Origin: Larkinella sp. C7
GTDB lineage: Bacteria > Bacteroidota > Bacteroidia > Cytophagales > Spirosomataceae
Assembly (NCBI RefSeq): GCF_006149005.1
Contig: NZ_VBSL01000009.1
Location: forward strand, 179,918 to 243,917
DNA: 64,000 bases
Reading direction: 5' to 3'
The position numbers and the translations under genes were made by a program. The notes beneath the pieces are model-generated. The model saw only the letters and a program-made list of their open reading frames with translations, did no database searches and was not told where the DNA came from. Positions 16,992 to 25,268 of the stretch are shown here, one piece after another (the stretch's first letter is position 1; each line of letters starts with the position of its first letter).

Positions 16992-17987
16992 ATGAATCAT
17001 TCGGTATCGAAACATACCCTGTTTACCTATCTGGCCGGACAGGCAACCCCGATCGAGCGTCAAACCGTGGAGGAATGGCTGAAAAATCCGGCCAATACCC
17101 CGACGTTCCACGCATGGCTGCTCGAATGGGAGATCCGCTCCCTGCAATTTGTGCCGGATCAGGAAGCGGCCTTTGAAAAAATGGTTCAGCGGCTGGACCA
17201 GACCGAAAGGCCGGAAGCAGACGAAGAACCGATGCCCATTCGCAAACCGCTGTTCTTTTGGGGCGGCTGGAAACCGTATCTGGTGGCAGCAACGGTTTTG
17301 CTGGCGCTGCTCATTCCTCTGCGGAATAAACTGTTTTATCAGACACATTATACGACCTACGGGGAAACGAAAACCCTCCGGCTGGAAGACGGAACCGGCG
17401 TGGTATTGAAATCCAATTCATCCTTGCAGGTCCCCCGGTTTGGCTTTTACACGAACATACGGGAAGTTTTTTTGACGGGAGAGGGCCGGTTTTCGGTGAC
17501 GCATAAACCCGATCACCAGCGTTTTGTGGTCAAAACGTCCGACCAGTTTCAGATTGAAGTACTGGGTACGGAGTTCACGGTGTATGCCCGGAAGCAAAGC
17601 ACGAACGTGGCGCTGGGCCGGGGCAAAATCCGGGTCGATTACAGCCGGGGCGCCGATAAACACCAATTGACGATGAAACCGGGCGATCTGCTGACGCTCA
17701 GCCACCAGGGCAATCTCCATCTGCGCCAGCTTCCGGCGGTTCCACCGGCCGAAACCCGGGGCAAAACCGGGCTGACCTTCAAGGAAACGTCCGTGTGGGA
17801 AGTGTGCTACCTGCTCCGCGAAAACTTTGGCCTGAAAGTAGAAATCGTCGATGACTCACTGGCGCAACGAACCATTTCCGGAAATTACCACGCCGACAAT
17901 GCCGACGAACTGCTTGATGTTCTGACCGAAACCCTTGAAATCAAAACCGAGAAAACCGGCACGGGTCTCCTGCTAAAAAACAACTGA
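16992..17987 (+). CDS. FecR family anti-sigma factor
   Basis: A 331-residue inner-membrane signalling protein. The ATG at 16992 is chosen because it begins MNHSVSKHTLFTYLAG and lies 50 bp after the sigma gene; longer in-frame extensions run inside the sigma gene. The cytoplasmic part (1-90) has the GQATPIERQTVEEWL segment, a transmembrane helix is near 95-112 (YLVAATVLLALLIPL), and the periplasmic FecR domain carries TTYGETKTLRLEDGTGVVL, REVFLTGEGRFSV and TSDQFQIEVLGTEFTVYA. The C-terminal LTFKETSVWEVCYLL region is the short secretin-like domain contacting SusC. It should hold the preceding sigma factor in check. Confidence 0.94.
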   Translation: MNHSVSKHTLFTYLAGQATPIERQTVEEWLKNPANTPTFHAWLLEWEIRSLQFVPDQEAAFEKMVQRLDQTERPEADEEPMPIRKPLFFWGGWKPYLVAATVLLALLIPLRNKLFYQTHYTTYGETKTLRLEDGTGVVLKSNSSLQVPRFGFYTNIREVFLTGEGRFSVTHKPDHQRFVVKTSDQFQIEVLGTEFTVYARKQSTNVALGRGKIRVDYSRGADKHQLTMKPGDLLTLSHQGNLHLRQLPAVPPAETRGKTGLTFKETSVWEVCYLLRENFGLKVEIVDDSLAQRTISGNYHADNADELLDVLTETLEIKTEKTGTGLLLKNN

Positions 17988-18017
17988 TTGTTCCCATTCC
18001 TTTTTATTTCAGATCAA

Positions 18018-21000
18018 ATGAAGAAAGCTGTACACCACCTGGGCTTGTTAGCAGTGCTATTGATCGGCTATCCGGTTACCGGTTTTTGCCAGACGCTGGC
18101 GTCTGCCCAACACCTGCAACGCTCCGCCGGACGAAGCGCGCAAATGCAACTCAAAAACGTTTTGCTCGATTTGCAGCGCCATTACCGCGTTGAAATTGTG
18201 TTTGAAGACCGGATCATGGCCGGGAAAAACGGGCCTTCCGAACCGGTCAACCTGAACGTTTCTGTCGAGAAAAATCTGCACAATCTGTTGAAGAATACGG
18301 GTTTGCGGGTGAAGAAAATCCGGAAAGACACGTTTGTGATCACCGAAGAGCGGAAAACGAAAAACGACCTGTCGAACCGGACCCCGGAAACGCAGCCGGA
18401 AGCTTCAATGCCCGCCACCACGCCGGTTGATGAGCGTGCCGATGGCAATGCGCCCGAACCCGTTGCCAACCACCAGCCCGTTGTGGCCGACCTCAGCATC
18501 AGCGGCACGGTTATCGACGAATCCGGGGCGGGATTACCGGGCGTCAGCGTCGTGTTGAAAGGCACGACCCGCGGTACGACCACCGACAGCAAAGGATTCT
18601 ACCAGGTGAATGTGCCCGACGAAAAGGCGGTTTTGGTCTTCAGCTTTGTCGGTTACATCTCCCAGGAAGTGACCGTCGGAAACCGTTCCACGGTAGGGGT
18701 TAAACTGGAAAACGATACCAAGTCGCTCTCGGAAGTGGTCGTGGTGGGCTACGGTACGCAGAAAAAAGTGAACCTGACGGGGGCCGTATCGTCCATCTCG
18801 AACGAGGAACTGGTGCGACGCCCCGTGGGCCAGACCTCAGCCGCTTTGCAGGGCATGATGCCGGGGGTGACGGTGACGCAGCGCTCCGGGCGTCCGGGTG
18901 CCGACGGCGGTTCCATCCGGATTCGCGGGGTTGGAACGCTGGGAAACTCGGACCCGCTGGTGCTCATCGACGGCATTGAAGGGTCGATGAACAGCATCGA
19001 TCCCAACCTGATCGAGACGGTTTCGGTCCTGAAAGATGCGGCTTCGTCTTCCATTTACGGGTCGCGGGCGGCCAACGGTGTGATTCTGATCACCACCAAA
19101 CGGGCCAAGGGCAACCGGATTTCGGTCAACTACAACAACTATGTCGGCTGGCAAACGCCTACGAATTTGCCCAAAATGGCCAACGCCATCGACCACATGC
19201 TGCTCACCAACGAAGCGTATGTGAACGTGGGCCGTTCCCCGCTGTACTCCGATGATTTAATCCAGAAATACCGTACGGAAGGCGCTTCCAACCTCGATTT
19301 GTATCCCGATACGGACTGGCAGAAAGAAGTGTTGACGGGTTCCGGTCTGCAACAGAGCCACTTTGTGAGCATCAACGGTGGGAGTGATAAAATCCGCTTT
19401 CTGACGTCGGTAGGTTACTTTGACCAGAAAGGCGTCATCGAGAATTCGACGTTCAAACGGTACACGCTCCGGAACAATGCCGACATTCAGCTCTCTAAAA
19501 AATTCAGCGCGCGGGTCGATCTCCAGCTCGTGGCAGCCACGACCCTCGAACCGGGCCGGGGTTCCGAGGAAGTATTCCACTGGATGAACCGGATTCCGGC
19601 CAATCAGATCGGCATCAATTCCAACGGAACCTGGGGCGATGGCTGGAACGGCGACAACCCGATTGCGATGTCACGCGACGGCGGAACCCGGAAGAACAAC
19701 AGCCCCTATGCTTTCCTGAATGCGGCCCTGGTGTACAAACCGACTTCCTTTTTGACGGCCGAAATCGCCTATGCGCCCAAATATGCCCTGTCGATCGAGA
19801 AAAATTTCAACAAAGCGATTCAGGCGTATAAACCCAATGGTGCACTGAGCTTTCTGGCACCGGCCCGAAGCACGCTGACGGAATTAGAAAACAGATCGCT
19901 CTATACGACCCTGCGCGGAACGTTGACGTTCGATAAAGCGTACGGTGATCATGGATTGAAAATATTAGCCGGTTTTTCCCGGGAAGATTTTCGAAATGAC
20001 AATGTATCGGCTTACCGGGAGGGCTTTCTATTGCCCGATTATCAGGTGCTGAACGCCGGGGCTTCGGACATCCAGCGGGCTTCGGGAGGAGCCTCGGAAT
20101 GGGCGTTGCAATCTGTTTTCGGACGAATCAACTACGATTACAAACAGAAGTATCTGCTGGAGGCCAATGCCCGCTACGACGGATCTTCCCGGTTTGCGAC
20201 GGGGCGTAAATACGGTTTTTTCCCTTCGGTATCGGGCGGCTGGCGGATTTCACAGGAACCGTTTATGCTGCCGGTTTCCAACGTGGTCAACGAGCTGAAA
20301 TTGCGGGCTTCGTGGGGACAACTGGGTAACCAGCTCATTGGAAATTATCCGTTTATGTCGTCGCTGCAGTTCGGCCCTTACACGTTCAATAAACAGATTG
20401 TCAACGTTGTTGCCCTCAATACGCTGGCGAACGCGGATATTTCCTGGGAAACCACCGAAATGACGGACATTGGTCTGGACATGACGCTGTTTTCCAACCT
20501 GTCGATTACCGCTGATTATTTTTCGAAACGTACCAAAGATATTCTGTTGGAACTGGATATCCCGGCCATCATCGGTTTGGGAAAGCCTTCACAAAATGCC
20601 GGCGTGGTGGAAAACAAAGGCTGGGAACTTGGCATCAATTACAAAGGAGCCGTCCGGAATTTTCGCTATGATATCGGATTCAATATATCGGATGTTAAAA
20701 ACAAGGTGATCGACATGCGGGGTGTCAACCTGACGGGCCTGACTGCCAACCGGGAAGGCTACCCCATCAATTCCCTCTTCGGTCTGGAGTCGGAAGGGTT
20801 TTTCCAGACGGCCGACGAAGTGGCCGCCCACGCCCAGCAGTTTGGGGTGATCAAACCGGGTGATATCAAATACAAGGATCAGAACGGCGACGGTCTCATC
20901 AACAACGATGATAACGTGGTTTTTGGAAATACCATTCCCCGCTTCACCTACGGCAGCACGCTGAATGCGTATTACAAAGGGTTTAGCTTAAACATTGTTC

Positions 21001-21407
21001 TTCAGGGCGTTGGCAAAGCTGACGGCTATCTGAATGAGCAGGGCATCATGCCGTTCTTTCTGGGTGGAACCGTGCAGGAACAACACAAAGACCACTGGAC
21101 GCCGGAAACGCCAAATGCCACTTTTCCCCGGCTGGCATTCAGCGAAGCCAACAACGAAAAAAACTCCAGCTTCTGGATGCGGAATGCCGCCTACCTGCGT
21201 CTGAAAAATATTCAGATTGGCTACACGCTGCCGACAAACCTGACCCAGCGCGCGGGCATCAACAACGTGCGGGTTTTTGCCAACGGCCAGAATCTGCTGA
21301 CCTGGGATAAGTTCTGGGACGGCTACGATGTCGAATCGCCGGTCGGTTCGGGACGCAGCTATCCGCAGGTCAAAATGGTCAGCTTCGGACTTGATGTCAG
21401 CTTCTAA
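18018..21407 (+). CDS. SusC/RagA family TonB-linked outer-membrane transporter
   Basis: A 1129-residue protein. The ATG at 18018 (MKKAVHHLG) is preferred over an in-frame TTG at 17988. It has a signal peptide, then an STN domain (about 35-110, LLDLQRHYRVEIVFEDR), a linker, a carboxypeptidase-regulatory-like domain (ISGTVIDESGAGLPGVSVVLKG) and the SusC plug start VVVVGYGTQKKVNLTGAVS, followed by the 22-strand barrel ending VKMVSFGLDVSF. The STN domain together with the upstream FecR indicates signal transduction as well as import. It forms a pair with the SusD gene 42 bp downstream. The ligand is unknown. Confidence 0.96.
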   Translation: MKKAVHHLGLLAVLLIGYPVTGFCQTLASAQHLQRSAGRSAQMQLKNVLLDLQRHYRVEIVFEDRIMAGKNGPSEPVNLNVSVEKNLHNLLKNTGLRVKKIRKDTFVITEERKTKNDLSNRTPETQPEASMPATTPVDERADGNAPEPVANHQPVVADLSISGTVIDESGAGLPGVSVVLKGTTRGTTTDSKGFYQVNVPDEKAVLVFSFVGYISQEVTVGNRSTVGVKLENDTKSLSEVVVVGYGTQKKVNLTGAVSSISNEELVRRPVGQTSAALQGMMPGVTVTQRSGRPGADGGSIRIRGVGTLGNSDPLVLIDGIEGSMNSIDPNLIETVSVLKDAASSSIYGSRAANGVILITTKRAKGNRISVNYNNYVGWQTPTNLPKMANAIDHMLLTNEAYVNVGRSPLYSDDLIQKYRTEGASNLDLYPDTDWQKEVLTGSGLQQSHFVSINGGSDKIRFLTSVGYFDQKGVIENSTFKRYTLRNNADIQLSKKFSARVDLQLVAATTLEPGRGSEEVFHWMNRIPANQIGINSNGTWGDGWNGDNPIAMSRDGGTRKNNSPYAFLNAALVYKPTSFLTAEIAYAPKYALSIEKNFNKAIQAYKPNGALSFLAPARSTLTELENRSLYTTLRGTLTFDKAYGDHGLKILAGFSREDFRNDNVSAYREGFLLPDYQVLNAGASDIQRASGGASEWALQSVFGRINYDYKQKYLLEANARYDGSSRFATGRKYGFFPSVSGGWRISQEPFMLPVSNVVNELKLRASWGQLGNQLIGNYPFMSSLQFGPYTFNKQIVNVVALNTLANADISWETTEMTDIGLDMTLFSNLSITADYFSKRTKDILLELDIPAIIGLGKPSQNAGVVENKGWELGINYKGAVRNFRYDIGFNISDVKNKVIDMRGVNLTGLTANREGYPINSLFGLESEGFFQTADEVAAHAQQFGVIKPGDIKYKDQNGDGLINNDDNVVFGNTIPRFTYGSTLNAYYKGFSLNIVLQGVGKADGYLNEQGIMPFFLGGTVQEQHKDHWTPETPNATFPRLAFSEANNEKNSSFWMRNAAYLRLKNIQIGYTLPTNLTQRAGINNVRVFANGQNLLTWDKFWDGYDVESPVGSGRSYPQVKMVSFGLDVSF

Positions 21408-21449
21408 AAACCGCCGGTTTTCCTTCCCATTTTCAACTGAATCACTCGA

Positions 21450-23108
21450 ATGAAAAAGATACACTACTGGTTTTTGTCCGTCTGCCTGATCCTGAGTACG
21501 ACCTCCTGCGAGGATTATCTGGAACGCTTTCCGCTGGAAGGCCCCGCCGACCAATCGTATTTTGCCAACGCCAGTGAGCTGGAACTGGCCGTCAACGGCT
21601 GTTACAAGGGCATGAATTTTCACCCCAGCGATGGGATGCCGACCCAGCTTTTGCTGGATGTTTGCACCGATATCAACTGGGACCGGAACAACAGTGCCAT
21701 GCAGCAAATCGGCAAAGGAAGCCACGACAGCAACAACGGTTTTGTGCGCTCGGTCTGGAATGAGTCCTACAAAATTATTGGCCGCTGTAATTTTATCCTG
21801 GACAACATGAACAAGCTGGACGGCAAAATGGATGCGACGCTGTATGCCCGCTACCAGGCCGAAGCCCGTTTCATCCGCGCTTACCAATACGGTTATCTGA
21901 TCGAACTGTTTGGCGGGGTTCCGCTGGTGACCAAAACGCTGGGACTGGCCGATGCGCAGGTTCCGAAAAGCACAAAAGACGAATGCGCCACCTTCGTGAT
22001 GAATGAACTGGACGAAGCGGCCAAGGCGTTGCCAACCAGCTATGACGCCAGAAATACCGGTCGGGCCACCCGGCAGGCGGCTCTGGCTACCAAAGCCCGG
22101 ACGGCCTTATACAACGAGAAATGGGACGTTGCGGCCACCGCTGCCAAAGCCGTTATGGATTTGAATATCAACAAACTACACCCGAATTTCGGAGAGCTGT
22201 TTTCATATAAAGGCCAGAATTCCAGTGAAATCATGTTCTCGTTGCAATACCTGAAAGGAACGCTGACACACAGCACCCCGCAGAATTTTCTGTCACGCAA
22301 TGCGCAGGGCGCTTCCAACAAGGTGCCGGGGCAAATGCTGGTGGATTCGTACGAGTGTACGGACGGTTTGTCGATCGATAAGTCGCCTTTGTATAACCCG
22401 AAAGATCCGTTCAAAAACCGCGATCCGCGCCTGGATTTTACGTTGGCCGTACCGGGTTCCAACTACTTCAATTTCAAGTTTGAAACCCACAAAGACAGCG
22501 TCAAAACGATCAATTATGCCACGGGCGCGCGGGTTGACAACCAGGATGCCATTCACGCCTTTGCGACCTACACCGGCTACTGCTGGCGGAAATACACCGA
22601 CCTGACGGACAAAGACGACCGGAGCAATTCGGAACTCAACATCATTCTGATCCGCTACGCCGAAGTGTTACTGATCTACGCGGAAGCTAAAATTGAAGCC
22701 AACCAGATCGACCAATCGGTTTATGACGCCATCAATGCCGTGCGGCAGCGGGTCAACATGCCGGCCATCAAAACCGGCAAAACGCAGGCTGAACTTCGCT
22801 CGATTATTCGCAAGGAACGGAAGTATGAATTGGCCAATGAAGGCTTTCGTTTATTTGACATCCGTCGCTGGAAAATCGCTGAAAAGCTGATGAACGGAAA
22901 TTTCCTGGGCCGGATTCCGAAAGGGTTGCTGGCGACAGCGCCGGTGATCGACGCCAACGGAACGCCGGATTACAGCAATGTGCCTAACAAAGCCGACATG
23001 CGGGTGGTCGAACTCCGGATTTTTAATCCGAACCGCGATTACCTGTGGCCGATTCCGTACATCGAAACCGTTACGAATAAAGTACTGACTCAAAACGCTG
23101 GTTATTAA
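21450..23108 (+). CDS. SusD/RagB family outer-membrane lipoprotein
   Basis: A 552-residue surface lipoprotein that caps the SusC channel and binds the glycan. Lipobox LSTTSC gives Cys20. The N-terminal SusD-like phrase DYLERFPLEGPADQSYFAN is typical, as are RFIRAYQYGYLIELFGGVPLV in the TPR-like core and the C-terminal EVLLIYAEAKIEANQ, RKERKYELANEGFRLFDIRRW and the final YLWPIPYIE..NKVLTQNAGY. A REP-like nested repeat fills the 295-bp spacer after it, separating it from the FAD-dependent oxidoreductase genes. Confidence 0.96.
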   Translation: MKKIHYWFLSVCLILSTTSCEDYLERFPLEGPADQSYFANASELELAVNGCYKGMNFHPSDGMPTQLLLDVCTDINWDRNNSAMQQIGKGSHDSNNGFVRSVWNESYKIIGRCNFILDNMNKLDGKMDATLYARYQAEARFIRAYQYGYLIELFGGVPLVTKTLGLADAQVPKSTKDECATFVMNELDEAAKALPTSYDARNTGRATRQAALATKARTALYNEKWDVAATAAKAVMDLNINKLHPNFGELFSYKGQNSSEIMFSLQYLKGTLTHSTPQNFLSRNAQGASNKVPGQMLVDSYECTDGLSIDKSPLYNPKDPFKNRDPRLDFTLAVPGSNYFNFKFETHKDSVKTINYATGARVDNQDAIHAFATYTGYCWRKYTDLTDKDDRSNSELNIILIRYAEVLLIYAEAKIEANQIDQSVYDAINAVRQRVNMPAIKTGKTQAELRSIIRKERKYELANEGFRLFDIRRWKIAEKLMNGNFLGRIPKGLLATAPVIDANGTPDYSNVPNKADMRVVELRIFNPNRDYLWPIPYIETVTNKVLTQNAGY

Positions 23109-23153
23109 ATTATAAAACGGATGTCTGATCATCTCTAAATTGCTTTTGAGCGG

Positions 23154-23357
23154 CTCTGATAGGAGGGAGTTACAGTTACCCCGGAGGGGTGGTCTGTTAA
23201 TAGTCAATAGGAACCCAGTTAGTGACCGTCAGCCCCGGCTGGGGCGCTCTAAGGAATGCCCTTACGCTAAGTCCGCCCCAGCCGGGGCTTGGAATCTGGA
23301 CTTCTGGACTCTGCCTATTGACAGATCGGCCCTCCGGGGTAATTCCTGTTAGAGCAG
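23154..23357. repeat. REP-like nested inverted repeat element
   Basis: Outer imperfect arms carry TTACCCCGGAGGG (23176-23188) and its complement CCCTCCGGGGTAA (23330-23342) plus matching CTGTTAATAG-like text. Inner arms AGCCCCGGCTGGGGCG (23231-23246) and its perfect complement (23274-23289) are nested inside. Such CCCCGGAGGGG / AGCCCCGGCTGGGGC modules are a dispersed element style in Cytophagales and resemble REP sequences moved by RAYT transposases. No transposase is next to it. Confidence 0.75.
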
Positions 23358-23403
23358 TTTAAAGGAGATTTAGGAGTAATAAACCTGCCTGAAACTAAAA
23401 CTA

Positions 23404-25161
23404 ATGCCTGCAACCCGACGCCACTTTCTGAAACTATCCGGCCTGAGCGGTCTAGCCCTCACCGCCGGACTCCCCGAACTGTACGCCAGCACAAGCGCTC
23501 AGCTGGCGGAGACTGAGTATGATCTGATCATCGTTGGAGCCACGCCCGGCGGAATCATGGCCGCCGTTTCGGCTTCCCGGATGGGCAAAAAATCGTTGAT
23601 TCTGGAGCGGACGGCCTACATCGGCGGTTTGCCCGCCAACGGTCTGGGGGCCACCGATATCGCCACCCGGGGCGCAACGGGCGGGTTGTTTCTGGAATTT
23701 GTGCAGCGCATCAAGGCTTATTACGTCGAAAAATACGGAGCGGATTCGCAGCAGGCCACCGACTGTGCCAATGGCTACCATTTTGAGCCGTCGGTAGCCG
23801 CCAAAATCTTCGATGGCTTTTTAAAAGACAGCCCGAATGCGACGGTGTTGACCCTGCGGCAGTTCGATTTTGAACCCGAAAATCTGACGATTGAGAAAAA
23901 CCGGATTCGGGGCATTCGCGTCATCAACCGAACGACGAAAAAAACGGAAACCTACCAGGGGCGGTTTTTTATCGACGCGACCTACGAAGGCGACCTGATT
24001 GCGGCTGCGGGCGTTCCGTTTTTTCTGGGCCGGGAAGGCAAATCGGAATACAACGAAGTGGGAGCCGGTCGGGTGTATAAATACTGGGCCGGGCCGGAGG
24101 GCGAAGGCTCGACGTTTCAGGGCGACAATGCCGTTCAGTCGTACAATTACCGCCTGTGCGTGACCAACGATCCGAAAATCCGGGTCAAAATCCAGAAACC
24201 GGCGCGATATAACCGCGAAGAATATGTGTCGCTGATCAATGACGTCAAAACCGGCACCTATACCGGCGTCGCCATGACGAAACTGACCGATGCGCAGAAG
24301 GCTGAAATTCAGCGCAAGACAAAAGCGGGCGTGTCGCCGGACGTTCCCGGAATGCCGAAAGGCATCGCCTGGCTGACGAACATGGTCAAACTGCCGAACG
24401 GGAAAAACGATGGCAATAACCAGCACCACGCCTTCATTTCCACCGATTTACCGGAAGAAAACTGGCCCTATCCGACCTCCGGCTGGGAGTGGCGCGACCG
24501 GTTTGCTCAACGGTTGCGGGAATACACGGAAGGCCTGTTTTACTTCGCCCAGAATGACCCCGAATTACCCGAGTGGTTTCGGAACGAGTGCGCACAATGG
24601 GGCTGGGCCAAAGACGAATACACCGACAACGGAAATTTTCCCCGGCAGTTGTACGTTCGGGAAGGTCGCCGGATGAAGGGAAAATACATCTTCAAAGCCC
24701 AGGATGCGCAGCCGGTCAAACCGGGCGGCCGACCTCCGCTCCACGCCGACAGCATCACGGCCAGCCACTACGCCCTCGACTCGCACGCGGTTCGGAAACG
24801 GGAAGCGGGCAAAATTCACCTGGACGGTTTTATCAGTTATCCGTCGGCGGTCTATACGGTTCCGTTCCGGGTCATTGTGCCGGATTCGCCTTTGGAAAAC
24901 CTGCTGGCGCCGGTTCCGGCTTCGGCCACGCACATCGGTTTTTCGACGCTCCGGATGGAACCGTGCTGGATGGCCCTCGGGCAAGCCGCCGGAACCGCTG
25001 CGGCCCTGTGCGTCCAGAAATCACAGTCGGTACATGACCTGTCGGTACCGGAATTGCAGAAGTCGTTGTTGCAGCAAAAGGCCATTCTGGTGTATGAGAA
25101 GGGACTTTCAACAGCCGACCCGAATTTTGAAGCCAACCAGTTGGCCGCTTTGAAAAAATAA
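23404..25161 (+). CDS. Tat-exported FAD-dependent oxidoreductase
   Basis: A 585-residue protein of the FAD_oxidored (PF12831-type) family. A twin-arginine-like signal opens it (ATRRHFLKLSGLSGLALTAG). The dinucleotide-binding strand YDLIIVGATPGGIMAAVSAS is at about 39-58, followed by ERTAYIGGLPANGLGATDIA and the later FIDATYEGDLIAAAGV; the C-terminal part has VPFRVIVPDSPLENLLAPV and TLRMEPCWMALGQAAGTAA. These phrases recur in exported FAD proteins of sugar loci. The electron acceptor and substrate are unknown; a sugar or sugar-acid oxidation is inferred from the neighbouring SusCD and KduD-like genes. Confidence 0.88.
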   Translation: MPATRRHFLKLSGLSGLALTAGLPELYASTSAQLAETEYDLIIVGATPGGIMAAVSASRMGKKSLILERTAYIGGLPANGLGATDIATRGATGGLFLEFVQRIKAYYVEKYGADSQQATDCANGYHFEPSVAAKIFDGFLKDSPNATVLTLRQFDFEPENLTIEKNRIRGIRVINRTTKKTETYQGRFFIDATYEGDLIAAAGVPFFLGREGKSEYNEVGAGRVYKYWAGPEGEGSTFQGDNAVQSYNYRLCVTNDPKIRVKIQKPARYNREEYVSLINDVKTGTYTGVAMTKLTDAQKAEIQRKTKAGVSPDVPGMPKGIAWLTNMVKLPNGKNDGNNQHHAFISTDLPEENWPYPTSGWEWRDRFAQRLREYTEGLFYFAQNDPELPEWFRNECAQWGWAKDEYTDNGNFPRQLYVREGRRMKGKYIFKAQDAQPVKPGGRPPLHADSITASHYALDSHAVRKREAGKIHLDGFISYPSAVYTVPFRVIVPDSPLENLLAPVPASATHIGFSTLRMEPCWMALGQAAGTAAALCVQKSQSVHDLSVPELQKSLLQQKAILVYEKGLSTADPNFEANQLAALKK

Positions 25162-25166
25162 AACTA

Positions 25167-25251
25167 TTACACAGAGTTGATCAGAGGAAATCTGGGTTAA
25201 TCAGAGTTTTTCTCTGTGTATCTCTGATATACTTTGATCAACTCTGTGTAA
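25167..25251. repeat. Intergenic inverted repeat with CAGAGTTGATCA arms
   Basis: Left arm 25167-25183 and right arm 25235-25251 are a perfect 17-bp inverted pair, with further ATCAGAG/CTCTGAT units inside. The core is related to the element at 6192-6263. It fills the spacer between the two FAD-dependent oxidoreductase genes. Confidence 0.8.
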
Positions 25252-25268
25252 CAACTCTTTAGAAAAAC

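Noticed and set aside
21408..21449. Terminator between susC and susD in the first PUL
   Set aside because: The AAAACCG/CGGTTTT text gives a one-base loop and cannot form a stable stem; the two genes are expected to be cotranscribed.
23154..23357. Possible CRISPR-like repeats
   Set aside because: The repeats are nested inverted arms with no regular direct-repeat/spacer spacing and no cas genes nearby.
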